From NCBI GenBank assembly GCA_903844635.1, contig CAIMUF010000081.1, positions 62,001 to 126,000 of the forward strand: 64,000 bases of DNA, written 5' to 3'. The DNA comes from an uncultured Sulfuricurvum sp. (GTDB lineage Bacteria; Campylobacterota; Campylobacteria; Campylobacterales; Sulfurimonadaceae). Below the pieces are notes generated by a model. The model was not told where the DNA came from and did not search any database. It was given only the letters and a program-made list of their open reading frames with translations. Below, piece after piece: positions 45,204-54,101 of this stretch; the stretch's first letter is position 1, and each line of letters starts with the position of its first letter. The translations under genes were made by a program, and so were the position numbers.

Positions 45204-46514
45204 TTAACTTTCAATATCTTCTTCACCATCATCTATTACCGACGATGGAAGCATCTTCTTAGGCTTCAATCCCAGCTTACGCATCGACTCTACCCGACGG
45301 ATCAAATTTCCTTTTCCGGTAGAAAGTTTATTCATGGCACCCTCATAGCTTTTTTGGGTTCGCCCGATCTGGTCACCGATTTTTTCCATATCTTCAACAA
45401 ACGCTACGAGTTTCTCATACAACGCTTCAGCGGATTCGGCAATCGCTTTAGCGTTACGTTCTTGATACTCACTTCGCCAAATATGTTCTATCGTGCGCAA
45501 TGTTACGAGAAGTGTGGAAGGAGAAACGACAACGATATTTTGCTCATAGGCTGTTTTGAAAAAGGTATTATCCTGTTCCAATGCGAGTAAAAATGCCCCT
45601 TCTATCGGCATAAAGAGCAGGACGAAATCAAGTGTCCGAACACCGCTGAGCTGTTCATACCGTTTGCCGCTCAGTCCTTTGATATGTCCGTGAATAGAAA
45701 CAAGGTGCTGCTTAAGAGCATGAGCACGATCTTCATCATTGTCAGCCCGGATAAAGGCATCATACGCGACCAATGAGACCTTCGAGTCAATGATAATATC
45801 TTTATTCTGTGGAAGATGAACGATGACGTCAGGTCTGAATTTTTTCCCCTCTTCATCACTGTATGTATTTTGGGTTTCGTATTCATGCCCCTCACGAAGC
45901 CCTGAATCTTCCAGTATCCGTTCCAGTACAATCTCTCCCCAGTTGCCTTGAGTCTTATTTTCACCTTTAAGGGCATTAGTGAGATTGATCGCATCTTCAC
46001 TGAGGCGTTCATTGAGAGATTTTAGACGAAGTATTTCGTCTTTGATACTCTGACGCTCTTTGGCATCATGGATAAACTGTTCTTTGCTCTGAGTCGCAAA
46101 ATTCGTGATCTGTTCACGAAACGGCTTGAGCAACAGATCAAGCCCTTTCGTATGCGCTTCATCAAAAGTTTTAGCTTTTTGGTCAAAAATTTGGGTCGCC
46201 AAATGTTCAAACTGCCCTTTCATCTGCAGTTTTGCTTCATCGAGTAGACGCAATTTCTCTTCAAAAGCACGTGCTGATTCCTCATGTCGCGTATGCAATA
46301 CCGCAAAATCCCGCTCAAGTGCATGATAATCATTGTTCTTGGCTTCAAATTTTGATTGAGACTCCATGCGTAATTGATGTTCTTGATTGAACATCTCTTG
46401 AATCTGTAAGGCACGTGATTCCAACAACGTGTATTCTTGGCGGGATTGATTCCACATCCACGCGAGTGTTCCTGCAGTTAGGGTAGCAATTAGGGTTGTT
46501 ATTTCATATATCAT
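45204..46514 (-). CDS. rmuC: DNA recombination protein RmuC
   Basis: 436 residues. N-terminal membrane helix (about 4-20), a long coiled coil (to about 170), and the RmuC nuclease-fold domain with 'GNWGEIVLERILEDSGLREG', 'FRPDVIVHLPQNKDIIIDSK' and 'VVSPSTLLVTLRTIEHIWR'. Implicated in limiting inversions at short repeats. Monocistronic, flanked by convergent and divergent genes. Confidence 0.94.
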   Translation of the reverse strand: MIYEITTLIATLTAGTLAWMWNQSRQEYTLLESRALQIQEMFNQEHQLRMESQSKFEAKNNDYHALERDFAVLHTRHEESARAFEEKLRLLDEAKLQMKGQFEHLATQIFDQKAKTFDEAHTKGLDLLLKPFREQITNFATQSKEQFIHDAKERQSIKDEILRLKSLNERLSEDAINLTNALKGENKTQGNWGEIVLERILEDSGLREGHEYETQNTYSDEEGKKFRPDVIVHLPQNKDIIIDSKVSLVAYDAFIRADNDEDRAHALKQHLVSIHGHIKGLSGKRYEQLSGVRTLDFVLLFMPIEGAFLLALEQDNTFFKTAYEQNIVVVSPSTLLVTLRTIEHIWRSEYQERNAKAIAESAEALYEKLVAFVEDMEKIGDQIGRTQKSYEGAMNKLSTGKGNLIRRVESMRKLGLKPKKMLPSSVIDDGEEDIES

Positions 46515-46577
46515 GGTGTGATTATAACCAACCGCCAGCTAAGGCGAAAAAAATATGGCATGGTGTAATATTTTTAG

Positions 46578-46976
46578 ATGAAAATATCTTCCAATACACC
46601 CTGCCCCTGTCACAGTGGTGAAAAATACAAAAAATGCTGTCAGCCCTATCATAAAGGGATATTTCCCTCCAATGCACTCAAGCTTATGCGCTCCCGCTAC
46701 AGCGCCTATTCTTTGAATTTAGCGGATTACATTCTAAAAACAACCCATCCTAACAATCCTGATTACACGGTTGAAACATCTTTGTGGAAACAAAGTATTT
46801 TAGAGTTTTCCCACAATACTCAGTTCTTAGGATTAAAGATTGGTGAATTTATAGATGGTGAAACGGTCGCGTATGTGACGTTTGACGCTATCTTGGACAG
46901 CGGCTCTCTCAAAGAGAAAAGCCGATTTTTAAAAGAAGATGGAAAATGGCTCTATGAAAGCGGGAGCTTCGATTAG
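46578..46976 (+). CDS. YchJ-family SEC-C motif protein
   Basis: 132 residues. The N-terminal 'CPCHSGEKYKKCCQPYH' is a zinc-binding SEC-C motif; 'LMRSRYSAYSLNLADYILKT' and the C-terminal 'SRFLKEDGKWLYESG' are the YchJ (UPF0225) NTF2-like pattern. Function unknown, possibly stress or translation related. It overlaps the convergent cupin gene by 4 bp. Confidence 0.93.
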   Translation: MKISSNTPCPCHSGEKYKKCCQPYHKGIFPSNALKLMRSRYSAYSLNLADYILKTTHPNNPDYTVETSLWKQSILEFSHNTQFLGLKIGEFIDGETVAYVTFDAILDSGSLKEKSRFLKEDGKWLYESGSFD

Positions 46977-47329
46977 CAGCCGACCATTTCAATGCAATCT
47001 TCCCCTTTAGGGATCAGGCACAAAAACACATACGCTTCCTCCCCAACCGTCTCATAACTGTGGGCAACACCTGCTGGAATAAAGAGAATATCCCCTGCAA
47101 CTGCTTCAAACGTCTTATCCCCACACTTCACGTTTGCTTTTCCGAATAGTACATATTGCTCATGCTCAACCGTATTCGTGTGATGTGGCATGAAACCACC
47201 CGCGTTTATCGTAAAGCATCGCATTGCAAAATTGGGAACTTCTTGTAAAGAAAGAAGCATCTGCATACTCACCCCAGATCCCGCTTTTTGAGGCATAGAT
47301 TCGATAGAGTTTAATTTTTTATGTATCAT
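46973..47329 (-). CDS. Cupin-domain protein
   Basis: 118 residues with both cupin motifs: 'GGFMPHHTNTVEHEQYVLFG' (His, His, Glu ligands) and 'GDILFIPAGVAHSYE'. A single-domain metal-binding beta-barrel, enzyme or sensor, substrate unknown. AAAGGG is 6 nt upstream of the ATG. Confidence 0.9.
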   Translation of the reverse strand: MIHKKLNSIESMPQKAGSGVSMQMLLSLQEVPNFAMRCFTINAGGFMPHHTNTVEHEQYVLFGKANVKCGDKTFEAVAGDILFIPAGVAHSYETVGEEAYVFLCLIPKGEDCIEMVGC

Positions 47330-47375
47330 TATTTACCCTTTTTTTTGACTGTATTATCGCATATTTACCTCAAAC

Positions 47376-47404
47376 TTGACAACCTATCCACCATTGATTA
47401 TAAT
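47376..47404 (+). promoter_or_regulatory. rho promoter, TTGACA-N17-TATAAT
   Basis: Perfect -35 (47376-47381) and -10 (47399-47404) hexamers with 17-bp spacing, the best match to sigma-70 consensus in the window. About 75 nt of leader separate it from the rho ATG at 47488; rho leaders are often sites of autoregulation. Confidence 0.85.
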
Positions 47405-47487
47405 GTCACTATTACAAAAAGACTCTCAAGCAATCTACGACTTTCTTCTATAGCACAAAATTCACATACCCTAAGGCTTCTTTCATA

Positions 47488-48819
47488 ATGAGCGATATCG
47501 CAAAAACCCCTACTCCTCGAAATAACTCCAAAAACCGTACTCATACCCCAGTAGAAGGGTTCACGATTGAAGCCCTTAGAACAAAAACACTTGAAACCCT
47601 CCTAGAGATTGCAACCTCACTCAGTGTCGAAGATCCCAATGAACTTAAACGTCAAGACCTGATCTTCGAAATCTTAAAAACCCAAGTACAGCAAGGCGGA
47701 TTTATCCTTTTTACCGGTATTTTAGAAATCATGCAAGACGGTTACGGTTTTTTACGTGCTGTCGACCAAGGTTTCAGCGATTCGATGCACGATGCGTATG
47801 TTTCCAGCACTCAAATTCGCCGTTTTGCTCTCCGTAATGGGGACATTGTTACAGGGCAAGTTCGTGCACCAAAAGATCAAGAGCGCTATTATGCTCTTCT
47901 AAAAGTCGAAGCGATCAACTATCTTCCGCCTGAAGAGTCTAAAAAACGTCCATTATTTGAAAACCTTACTCCTCTTTACGCACTCGAACAACTCAAACTT
48001 GAGTACCAACCAACGCATCTGACTGGACGAATGATGGATTTATTCTGTCCAGTTGGTAAAGGTCAACGCGGTCTCGTTGTCGCCCCTCCACGCTCAGGAA
48101 AAACAGAACTTTTAAAAGAAATTGCTCATGGTATTACCACCAATCATCCCGAAGCAGAGCTCATGGTATTGCTCGTCGATGAACGTCCGGAAGAAGTAAC
48201 CGACATGGAGCGATCTGTTAAAGGCGAAGTTTACAGTTCCACGTTTGATGAACCCGCAAAAAACCATGTCAAAGTAGCTGAAATGGTCATCGAGCGCGCA
48301 AAACGTCGCGTAGAACTTGGCAAAGATGTTGTTATCTTGCTTGACTCCATCACCCGTCTTGCCCGTGCATACAATACTGTCACTCCAAGCTCAGGTAAAG
48401 TCCTCTCAGGGGGAGTCGATGCCAACGCATTGCACAAGCCAAAACGTTTCTTTGGAGCAGCACGTAACATCGAAAATGGCGGAAGTTTAACCATCATCGC
48501 TACTGCACTGGTCGAAACAGGAAGCAAAATGGACGAAGTCATTTTCGAAGAGTTCAAAGGGACCGGTAACTCCGAAGTCGTACTCAGCCGTAAGATTTCA
48601 GAACGTCGAATCTATCCTGCTATTGATATTCTCAAATCAGGTACACGTAAAGAAGAACTTCTTTTAGGTGCCGATGTCTTGCAAAAAGTATTTGTATTGC
48701 GTTCTATGCTGCACAAGCAAGAAGATGAAGTCGAAGCATTGCGTTTCCTCTACAGCACCATGCTAAAGAGTAAAAGCAATACTGAATTTCTTGACAGCAT
48801 GAACGAGTCGGGTAAATAA
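47488..48819 (+). CDS. rho: Transcription termination factor Rho
   Basis: 443 residues, hexameric RNA helicase. N-terminal helical domain, a cold-shock-type primary RNA site ('[20 protein letters not shown]'), and the RecA-like motor with Walker A '[17 protein letters not shown]' near residue 203, '[14 protein letters not shown]' and '[15 protein letters not shown]', plus Q-loop/R-loop '[19 protein letters not shown]'. It ends where murI begins (TAATG). Confidence 0.98.
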   Translation: MSDIAKTPTPRNNSKNRTHTPVEGFTIEALRTKTLETLLEIATSLSVEDPNELKRQDLIFEILKTQVQQGGFILFTGILEIMQDGYGFLRAVDQGFSDSMHDAYVSSTQIRRFALRNGDIVTGQVRAPKDQERYYALLKVEAINYLPPEESKKRPLFENLTPLYALEQLKLEYQPTHLTGRMMDLFCPVGKGQRGLVVAPPRSGKTELLKEIAHGITTNHPEAELMVLLVDERPEEVTDMERSVKGEVYSSTFDEPAKNHVKVAEMVIERAKRRVELGKDVVILLDSITRLARAYNTVTPSSGKVLSGGVDANALHKPKRFFGAARNIENGGSLTIIATALVETGSKMDEVIFEEFKGTGNSEVVLSRKISERRIYPAIDILKSGTRKEELLLGADVLQKVFVLRSMLHKQEDEVEALRFLYSTMLKSKSNTEFLDSMNESGK

Positions 48820-49565
48820 TGCGCGTCGGTGTTTTCGATAGCGGGGTTGGAGGCTTAAGCGTCGTCAAATCCTTATTGGAACACCATCTTTTTGAAGAAA
48901 TCATCTATTTTGGTGATACCGCCCGTGTCCCTTATGGGGTCAAAGATCAAAATACCATTATCCGCTATTCTCTCGAAGCAATCGAATTTTTTAAAAACTT
49001 TGAGATCGATTTACTCATCACCGCGTGCAATACCGTCAGTGCCTACGCCCTAGATGAAATGCGTCTTCATAGCGATCACGATGTTATCGGTGTTGTGGAT
49101 CCCGGAGTCTTAGCACTCAAAAATGCGATCCCCGATACGAATGCCAACATTCTTATTTTAGGCACTAAAGCGACCGTAAAATCAGGCGCTTACACAAAAG
49201 GGCTCAATGCTCTTGGATATCAAAATCTAAGTGCCATTGCCACAGGGCTACTCGTCCCCATCGTCGAAGAGGGATTGTATGAAGGAGAAGTTCTCCAAAG
49301 CACACTGCACCATTATTTTGGTAATTTGACCCAAGCACCGGATGCGATTATCCTTGGATGTACCCATTTCCCCCTTATCGCCAATGCTATAGAGTCCTAC
49401 TTCGAGGGAAAAAGTACCTTGATCCACTCAGGAGAAGCAATCGTTGAGTATTTAGAAGCGCATTACGATTTTACGAAACGGTTTGAGCATACCCAACTGA
49501 AATTTTTCGCCTCTGAAAATCCAGAGGGACTTCGACGTACCGCAAAAGAGTGGTTACAATTATAA
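48819..49565 (+). CDS. murI: Glutamate racemase
   Basis: 248 residues. Makes D-glutamate for peptidoglycan. The two catalytic Cys are in 'ITACNTVSAYALDEM' and 'IILGCTHFPLIANAI'; the N-terminal 'GVFDSGVGGLSVVKSLL' is typical. Overlaps the rho stop by one base. Confidence 0.97.
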   Translation: MRVGVFDSGVGGLSVVKSLLEHHLFEEIIYFGDTARVPYGVKDQNTIIRYSLEAIEFFKNFEIDLLITACNTVSAYALDEMRLHSDHDVIGVVDPGVLALKNAIPDTNANILILGTKATVKSGAYTKGLNALGYQNLSAIATGLLVPIVEEGLYEGEVLQSTLHHYFGNLTQAPDAIILGCTHFPLIANAIESYFEGKSTLIHSGEAIVEYLEAHYDFTKRFEHTQLKFFASENPEGLRRTAKEWLQL

Positions 49566-49578
49566 AATTCAAAGCTGG

Positions 49579-49632
49579 ATTCCCGCCTACGCGGGAATGA
49601 CGCTCTACGTCATCCTCGGGCTTGACCCGGGG
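49579..49632. repeat. Double hairpin 'ATTCCCGC..GCGGGAAT' plus 'CCTCGGG..CCCGGGG'
   Basis: Two adjacent hairpins in the 96-bp murI-dnaX gap: an 8-bp stem (49579-49598, loop CTAC) and a 7-bp stem with one G-T pair (49614-49632). The sequence type is the GC-rich repeat widely scattered in proteobacterial genomes. The dnaX ribosome site AAGGAGAAG follows directly. Confidence 0.6.
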
Positions 49633-49661
49633 ATCCATCCCCTAAGTCACAAGGAGAAGAA

Positions 49662-51287
49662 ATGGCTGAACGTTCCGAAGTATTAGCATTAAAATACCGC
49701 CCAAAACGATTCGAAGAGCTTATCGGTCAAGAGAGTATTTCTCAAACCCTCAGCCTCGCTCTGGACTCCAAGCGTCTCTCTCATGCGTATCTTTTTTCAG
49801 GGCTTCGCGGATCGGGAAAAACCTCTACTGCACGTATTTTTGCTAAATCACTCATGTGCGAAAACGGTCCTACTTCCTCACCGTGTGATGTCTGTTCTCA
49901 CTGTGTGATGGCGAACGAAGGTCGTCATATTGATATCATCGAAATGGATGCTGCATCCAGTCGTAAAATCGATGACATCCGTGACCTCATCGAAAACACC
50001 AAATACCGTCCGGCAGCAGGGGCATTTAAAATCTTCATCATTGACGAAGTACACATGCTCACCAAAGAAGCGCATAATGCTCTTCTTAAAACGCTTGAAG
50101 AGCCTCCTGAATATGTCAAGTTTATTCTGGCAACCACTGATCCGCTCAAACTCCCGCCTACCATACTGAGCCGAACCCAGCATTTTCGTTTTAAACGTAT
50201 CAGTCATCCGAATATCGTTCATCACCTCAGCCACATCCTCCACCTTGAAAACATTGAGTTTCAACCAGAGTCCCTCGATATTCTGGCACGAAGCGGTTCA
50301 GGAAGCCTACGAGACACCCTTACTCTTCTTGATCAGGCAATCATCTATTCCAAAGGTTTTGTTGACGTAAAAACGGTTACGGATATGCTGGGACTTCTTG
50401 ATCCTGAATATATCTCGCTCCTCTTTGACGCCATTTTTGCCAAAAACCGTAATTCACTTATCGGTATGCTCAAAGAGCTCGAAGCCTATGAAGCCGAAAT
50501 GGTGGTCGATGAACTCATCGCCTTTCTCAAAGAAAAGCTTTACGAAGGAGACTATCGCTTTAGCCCTCTGGTTATTGAACGATTTTTTCGAATTCTCAGT
50601 GATGCAAAAACCCTCTTCGCCATCAATGCCGATGGCGGGTTTGTCATAGGACTCATCTTATTTAAGATGATTGAAGCACTGAAGATCAAAGAGATCGATG
50701 AAATGATCGAGTCCCTTGAATCACGTACACCGCTGCATTCAGTTCCCAATACAACACCGGTAGCAACAGCTCCTCAACCTGTTCAAAAAATCACAGTAAC
50801 CGCGTCCGAAGTCTCCCCTTTTGATCACTTATGCGCCAAAATCCGTGATCGTGATGCTACCCTTTCACGATGCTTTGAGAACAATATCACGTTTGTTTCA
50901 TTTGATGGAAGCACTCTAACATGGGAAAGTTGTGCTGAGGGAAATGATAGAGAGCTACTAAAACACGGATATTCCATTATCCGCCAATTTGTCCGTGAAA
51001 TCTACGGAATCGACACGGTGATAAAATCTCAAGGATGCACCAAAGAAGCAGTCGCAGAAGCTCCAGAGCCAACACCTGACCCTATCATTGAGCCAATCCC
51101 TGAACCTGTCACAGAACCAGCTTCTATGGTAGAAGATGTTGAAATTAGCGTCGGAAGCTGTGTCAGTCAATGCGATGAAGTCAGTGTAAAAGAATTTGAC
51201 GGTTCAGACGTCCTAAAAGAACCCATGATTGCCAAAGCCGCTGAACTCTTTGAAGCAACCAAGATTACGGTGCAATCGAAGGTATAA
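49662..51287 (+). CDS. dnaX: DNA polymerase III subunit gamma/tau
   Basis: 541 residues, clamp-loader ATPase. Walker A 'GLRGSGKTSTARIFAKS' near residue 45, zinc Cys set in 'CENGPTSSPCDVCSHC', Walker B 'IFIIDEVHMLTKEAHN', and sensor 1 'FILATTDP'. The C-terminal third has a Pro/Glu repeat stretch ('PTPDPIIEPIPEPVTEP'). No A-rich slippery site like that of E. coli dnaX was seen at the domain border, so a single product is expected. Confidence 0.96.
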   Translation: MAERSEVLALKYRPKRFEELIGQESISQTLSLALDSKRLSHAYLFSGLRGSGKTSTARIFAKSLMCENGPTSSPCDVCSHCVMANEGRHIDIIEMDAASSRKIDDIRDLIENTKYRPAAGAFKIFIIDEVHMLTKEAHNALLKTLEEPPEYVKFILATTDPLKLPPTILSRTQHFRFKRISHPNIVHHLSHILHLENIEFQPESLDILARSGSGSLRDTLTLLDQAIIYSKGFVDVKTVTDMLGLLDPEYISLLFDAIFAKNRNSLIGMLKELEAYEAEMVVDELIAFLKEKLYEGDYRFSPLVIERFFRILSDAKTLFAINADGGFVIGLILFKMIEALKIKEIDEMIESLESRTPLHSVPNTTPVATAPQPVQKITVTASEVSPFDHLCAKIRDRDATLSRCFENNITFVSFDGSTLTWESCAEGNDRELLKHGYSIIRQFVREIYGIDTVIKSQGCTKEAVAEAPEPTPDPIIEPIPEPVTEPASMVEDVEISVGSCVSQCDEVSVKEFDGSDVLKEPMIAKAAELFEATKITVQSKV

Positions 51288-51295
51288 CCTCGATT

Positions 51296-52045
51296 TTATC
51301 GTTTTTTCCACACCGACATTTGTGAAATCGTATGTTGAAACTTACGTGCAGTTTCACGGATAACGAACGGGATATCTTCGGTTACGATCAGCTCAAAATG
51401 GCTTTCTAATAGTTCTTTTAATCCCTCTAACGTCGAGACTTCTTTTCCCTTTTCGTCCACATAGCCGCCAATCCAAAACTTTTTCGCCGTGTATTCTTCT
51501 CTCCATGTATAAGGTGAAGTCAGTACCAAAATTCCATCATCATTAATCCGTTCATGAATGGTTGATAAAAACAATTTTGGCTGATACAATCGGTCAATAA
51601 GGTTGGTGGCCATAACCAAATCATAGCCGCTGAACTTTTCAGCCAAAGCGCACGCATCCCCTTGAGAAAATGCAACTTTGACACACGCATCACGGAAGCT
51701 GTACATTGTCATATCAACAAGTATTTGATTTTTAAGCTCACCTTCTCCATTTTGCGCATAGATTATCCGACCATTTTTTTGAAGCTCTGCTGCCGCATCG
51801 ATAAACGCCTGAGAATAATCAACACCATCCACATGATCAAACTCCAGTGCCAGCTCAAAAGACGCTCGCCCTGTTGCACATCCTAGATCCAATGCTTTGC
51901 CTTGTTGCGTATTTTTAGAATACCCAATGGCTTTTTGTGCACACACTTTAGCAAAGTTTTCAACACCAAAATAGTCATCTCCATATTGAAAATCACAATA
52001 TTGAGAGACCAATTCATCCGTTTCGTAAATATTTGTTTCTTTCAT
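51296..52045 (-). CDS. SAM-dependent methyltransferase, OvoA C-terminal type
   Basis: About 249 residues. SAM motif I is 'ALDLGCATGRASFELALE', with motif II 'VDGVDYSQAFIDAA' and 'YDLVMATNLIDRLYQP'. The N-terminal 'YETDELVSQYCDFQYGDDYFGV' is characteristic of the methyltransferase domain at the C terminus of OvoA (ovothiol synthesis, N-methylation of 4-mercaptohistidine). Here it stands alone without the sulfoxide synthase part. The ATG at 52045 follows AGGTGG at 5 nt. It starts 10 bp after the ADP-ribosylglycohydrolase gene. Confidence 0.85.
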   Translation of the reverse strand: MKETNIYETDELVSQYCDFQYGDDYFGVENFAKVCAQKAIGYSKNTQQGKALDLGCATGRASFELALEFDHVDGVDYSQAFIDAAAELQKNGRIIYAQNGEGELKNQILVDMTMYSFRDACVKVAFSQGDACALAEKFSGYDLVMATNLIDRLYQPKLFLSTIHERINDDGILVLTSPYTWREEYTAKKFWIGGYVDEKGKEVSTLEGLKELLESHFELIVTEDIPFVIRETARKFQHTISQMSVWKKR

Positions 52046-52054
52046 CATGTCCAC

Positions 52055-53119
52055 CTAGCTTTTTAATAATGGAAGTGTATTAAGTAAATTTTCACAATAT
52101 TGCCACTGATCCAATGTCTCTTTCCACTCAGAGGGAATCGCATTAACGCCTTTGTACGCACCCAAGACCATCCCGATGGCAATAGAACGAGAAGCATTAT
52201 CGCCTCCGACCATTGCATTTGCTTGTAATGCTTTCTTTAAACCCTCTGCTTCATTGGCATACTTGAGAATAAAATAAACCGCTCCCGGAAGCGTACCCTC
52301 CGTCGGGCTCGCCTTACCCACTTTTATCGGCTCTGAGCGTCCAATATCCCACAATCGTGCCATACTGGTCAATGCCAGATCATCTACGAAAGGTTCCTGC
52401 GACAATGGCGACTCAGGGGCAGTTGCTTCCGTAAATTTCGCAATCGCCTGCGCTACTTTACGCTCCACAAAACCTCCCATCTGTACGGCAACCGTTTCAA
52501 TCGCCTCTTGAGGAGACAACCCGTTTATAACACGATGTGTAACCCGGGCAAAAAATTCTCCTCCGCCAAGCGCTTCACTGTTTTTATGCGTAAACATACA
52601 TGCGCGAGCAACATTCGCCAGCTCTTCTTCGTTTTCATAATAGCCATGAGCCGCAACATGACGAATCGCCATTGCATTCGAAATTCCCCCTAAACGTTCT
52701 ACTGGGACACCCTGTCGTACTTGGGCATACGTTTCTTTAGTCATGGTACAAATCCATGAGCCCCATCCGTTTTCAAGACGATTCATCCAATGCCCAATCA
52801 TGGTACTCACATCAAAAGCTCTTGCCGGTACTGCAGTAGAGCTCAAATGTTCTAAAACAACGACATTGTAATCACCATAATCGGTAGTACCGCCCGCACT
52901 TTTCCCCGGATGGTAGTTACGCTCACCCCAACCAATACCATGGGTTTGACCACCCATCATTTCTCCGGGTGACATAAACTTTTCAATGGGCTTATCACCG
53001 TACGCTTTAAAAATCTTTTGTGCATCATATTCGTAATGGCTCCCTAAACACAGGGCATCACCCACTAAAGCACCGAAAAATGCCCCTCTAATTGCCTCTT
53101 CTTTTGTAACATTATCCAT
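52055..53119 (-). CDS. ADP-ribosylglycohydrolase (DraG/ARH) family protein, atypical metal site
   Basis: 354 residues. The N-terminal 'GAFFGALVGDALCLGSHYEY' and the C-terminal 'MVGGDNASRSIAIGMVLGAY' are the family frames. The usual acidic metal ligands TDDT and GGDTDT are replaced by 'TTDYGDYN' and 'GGDNASRS', so the di-magnesium site is altered and the substrate may not be ADP-ribosyl-protein. ATG 53119 was chosen over 53128 for its better ribosome spacing. Forms an operon with the OvoA-type methyltransferase. Confidence 0.82.
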   Translation of the reverse strand: MDNVTKEEAIRGAFFGALVGDALCLGSHYEYDAQKIFKAYGDKPIEKFMSPGEMMGGQTHGIGWGERNYHPGKSAGGTTDYGDYNVVVLEHLSSTAVPARAFDVSTMIGHWMNRLENGWGSWICTMTKETYAQVRQGVPVERLGGISNAMAIRHVAAHGYYENEEELANVARACMFTHKNSEALGGGEFFARVTHRVINGLSPQEAIETVAVQMGGFVERKVAQAIAKFTEATAPESPLSQEPFVDDLALTSMARLWDIGRSEPIKVGKASPTEGTLPGAVYFILKYANEAEGLKKALQANAMVGGDNASRSIAIGMVLGAYKGVNAIPSEWKETLDQWQYCENLLNTLPLLKS

Positions 53120-53180
53120 ACTATGCATCCAATTTTTTTACGAGTTTATCCGATTATAGTATTGAATTTAAATTGTTTTA

Positions 53181-53209
53181 TTGCTTTTTTACTTTTTTTC
53201 AGCTATACT
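53181..53209 (+). promoter_or_regulatory. Promoter of the cold-shock gene
   Basis: TTGCTT (53181-53186), 17 bp, TATACT (53204-53209) read as a plausible sigma-70 promoter. Transcription from about 53216 would give a leader of around 145 nt before the ATG at 53361. Confidence 0.5.
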
Positions 53210-53219
53210 TCAGATATTG

Positions 53220-53357
53220 AAAGATGATTTAGAGTTTCATCTTTAGCTAGCTCTCTATTGAAGACCTTTTGTTAACAGTACGGCCCGCTCTAAGAATACT
53301 CCACTTTATATTTTCGACCACCACGGTAACGCGGTGTATTTTTTAACAAAAAGGTCT
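53220..53357 (+). promoter_or_regulatory. Structured 5' leader of cold-shock mRNA sequestering the ribosome site
   Basis: Three foldings are visible. An 8-bp hairpin AAAGATGA/TCATCTTT lies at 53220-53244. AGACCTTTTGTTAA (53262-53275) pairs with TTAACAAAAAGGTCT (53343-53357) as 14 bp with one bulged A, burying the AAGG ribosome site. Inside this is a hairpin at 53319-53336 closed by a GTAA (GNRA) tetraloop. A temperature-responsive leader like that of E. coli cspA is the inference. Confidence 0.7.
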
Positions 53358-53360
53358 ACT

Positions 53361-53579
53361 ATGGCAGATGTAATCAACGGAACAGTAAAATGGTTCAATG
53401 GCGAAAAAGGTTTTGGATTTATCCAACAAGATAACGGAGACAAAGATTTGTTTGTTCACTTTCGTCAAATTAACCGTACTGGTTATGGTCGTGTTTCACT
53501 TGAAGAAGGTCAAAAAGTAACTTATACTGTTGGCCAAGGTGAAAAAGGTCCACAAGCAGAGAACGTTACAGCGCTGTAA
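53361..53579 (+). CDS. Cold-shock-domain protein (CspA family)
   Basis: 72 residues, one OB-fold. '[19 protein letters not shown]' carries RNP1 and 'DLFVHFRQI' carries RNP2. It binds single-stranded RNA or DNA as an RNA chaperone. The ATG at 53361 with AAGG 6 nt upstream gives the standard length. A 10-bp hairpin follows the stop codon. Confidence 0.96.
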   Translation: MADVINGTVKWFNGEKGFGFIQQDNGDKDLFVHFRQINRTGYGRVSLEEGQKVTYTVGQGEKGPQAENVTAL

Positions 53580-53588
53580 CTTCTTCTT

Positions 53589-53611
53589 ATTGAGTAGGTT
53601 CCCTACTCAAT
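53589..53611 (+). terminator. Hairpin terminator after the cold-shock gene
   Basis: ATTGAGTAGG / CCTACTCAAT forms a perfect 10-bp stem with a TTC loop, 9 bp after the stop. The tail is T-rich but broken (ATCTTCTACTTC), so it may be an mRNA-stabilising 3' hairpin or a weak intrinsic terminator. Confidence 0.6.
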
Positions 53612-53714
53612 ATCTTCTACTTCACTCTTTTAAATCGTTTCATAACAACTTATTCATTCACCTTTCCAAATATAATATCAACCAACCCTATTCAAGATCA
53701 CTAAGGATCACCCA

Positions 53715-53900
53715 ATGGAAAGCAGAGAAGCCGTTTTAGAGGCCCTTTCAAAAGGCAAAAAACTCACTAGTAGCGTTACTGGCTTACAATACATTTACAT
53801 TGATGGTAAACTTCATGCGCGTCACGGAGAAAAAAATGACTGGAATCAAAGTGAACTTTGTTTCGATAATCCTCCATCATGGCTCAATCTAAGAGACTAA
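53715..53900 (+). CDS. Small hypothetical protein
   Basis: 61 residues, soluble, unrecognised. 'ISSVTGLQYIYIDGK'-like core strands and 'DWNQSELCFDNPPSWLNL' suggest a small beta-fold. AAGGA is 7 nt upstream of the ATG. It lies 9 bp before the YwbE-family gene, suggesting co-transcription after the cold-shock gene. Confidence 0.65.
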   Translation: MESREAVLEALSKGKKLTSSVTGLQYIYIDGKLHARHGEKNDWNQSELCFDNPPSWLNLRD

Positions 53901-53909
53901 GGACACAGC

Positions 53910-54101
53910 ATGAATGGAAACGAACGTAAAAATATTCAATCGGGTAAGCGAGTCACCATCGTCCTAAAGCAAGATCAATCTTCGGGAAAACTTACCGAGG
54001 GAATCGTACGTGACCTTCTTACTAACTCCTCTTCTCATCCTCATGGTATCAAAGTACGATTAATGAGCGGTGAAGTTGGTCGCGTTAAAGAAGTCTTTTA
54101 A
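53910..54101 (+). CDS. YwbE family protein
   Basis: 63 residues matching YwbE (DUF2196) closely: 'GKRVTIVLKQDQSSGKLTEG', 'VRDLLTNSSSHPHGIKVRL' and 'GEVGRVKEV'. Basic, probably nucleic-acid-binding; function unknown. The last 17 bp overlap the convergent vanZ-like gene. Confidence 0.92.
   Translation: MNGNERKNIQSGKRVTIVLKQDQSSGKLTEGIVRDLLTNSSSHPHGIKVRLMSGEVGRVKEVF

Noticed and set aside
50520-50545. Programmed frameshift site in dnaX (A-rich run CTCAAAGAAAAGC)
   Set aside because: It is not an A-AAA-AAG-type slippery heptamer, and no strong stem-loop or nearby Gly-free stop suited to a gamma product was seen.
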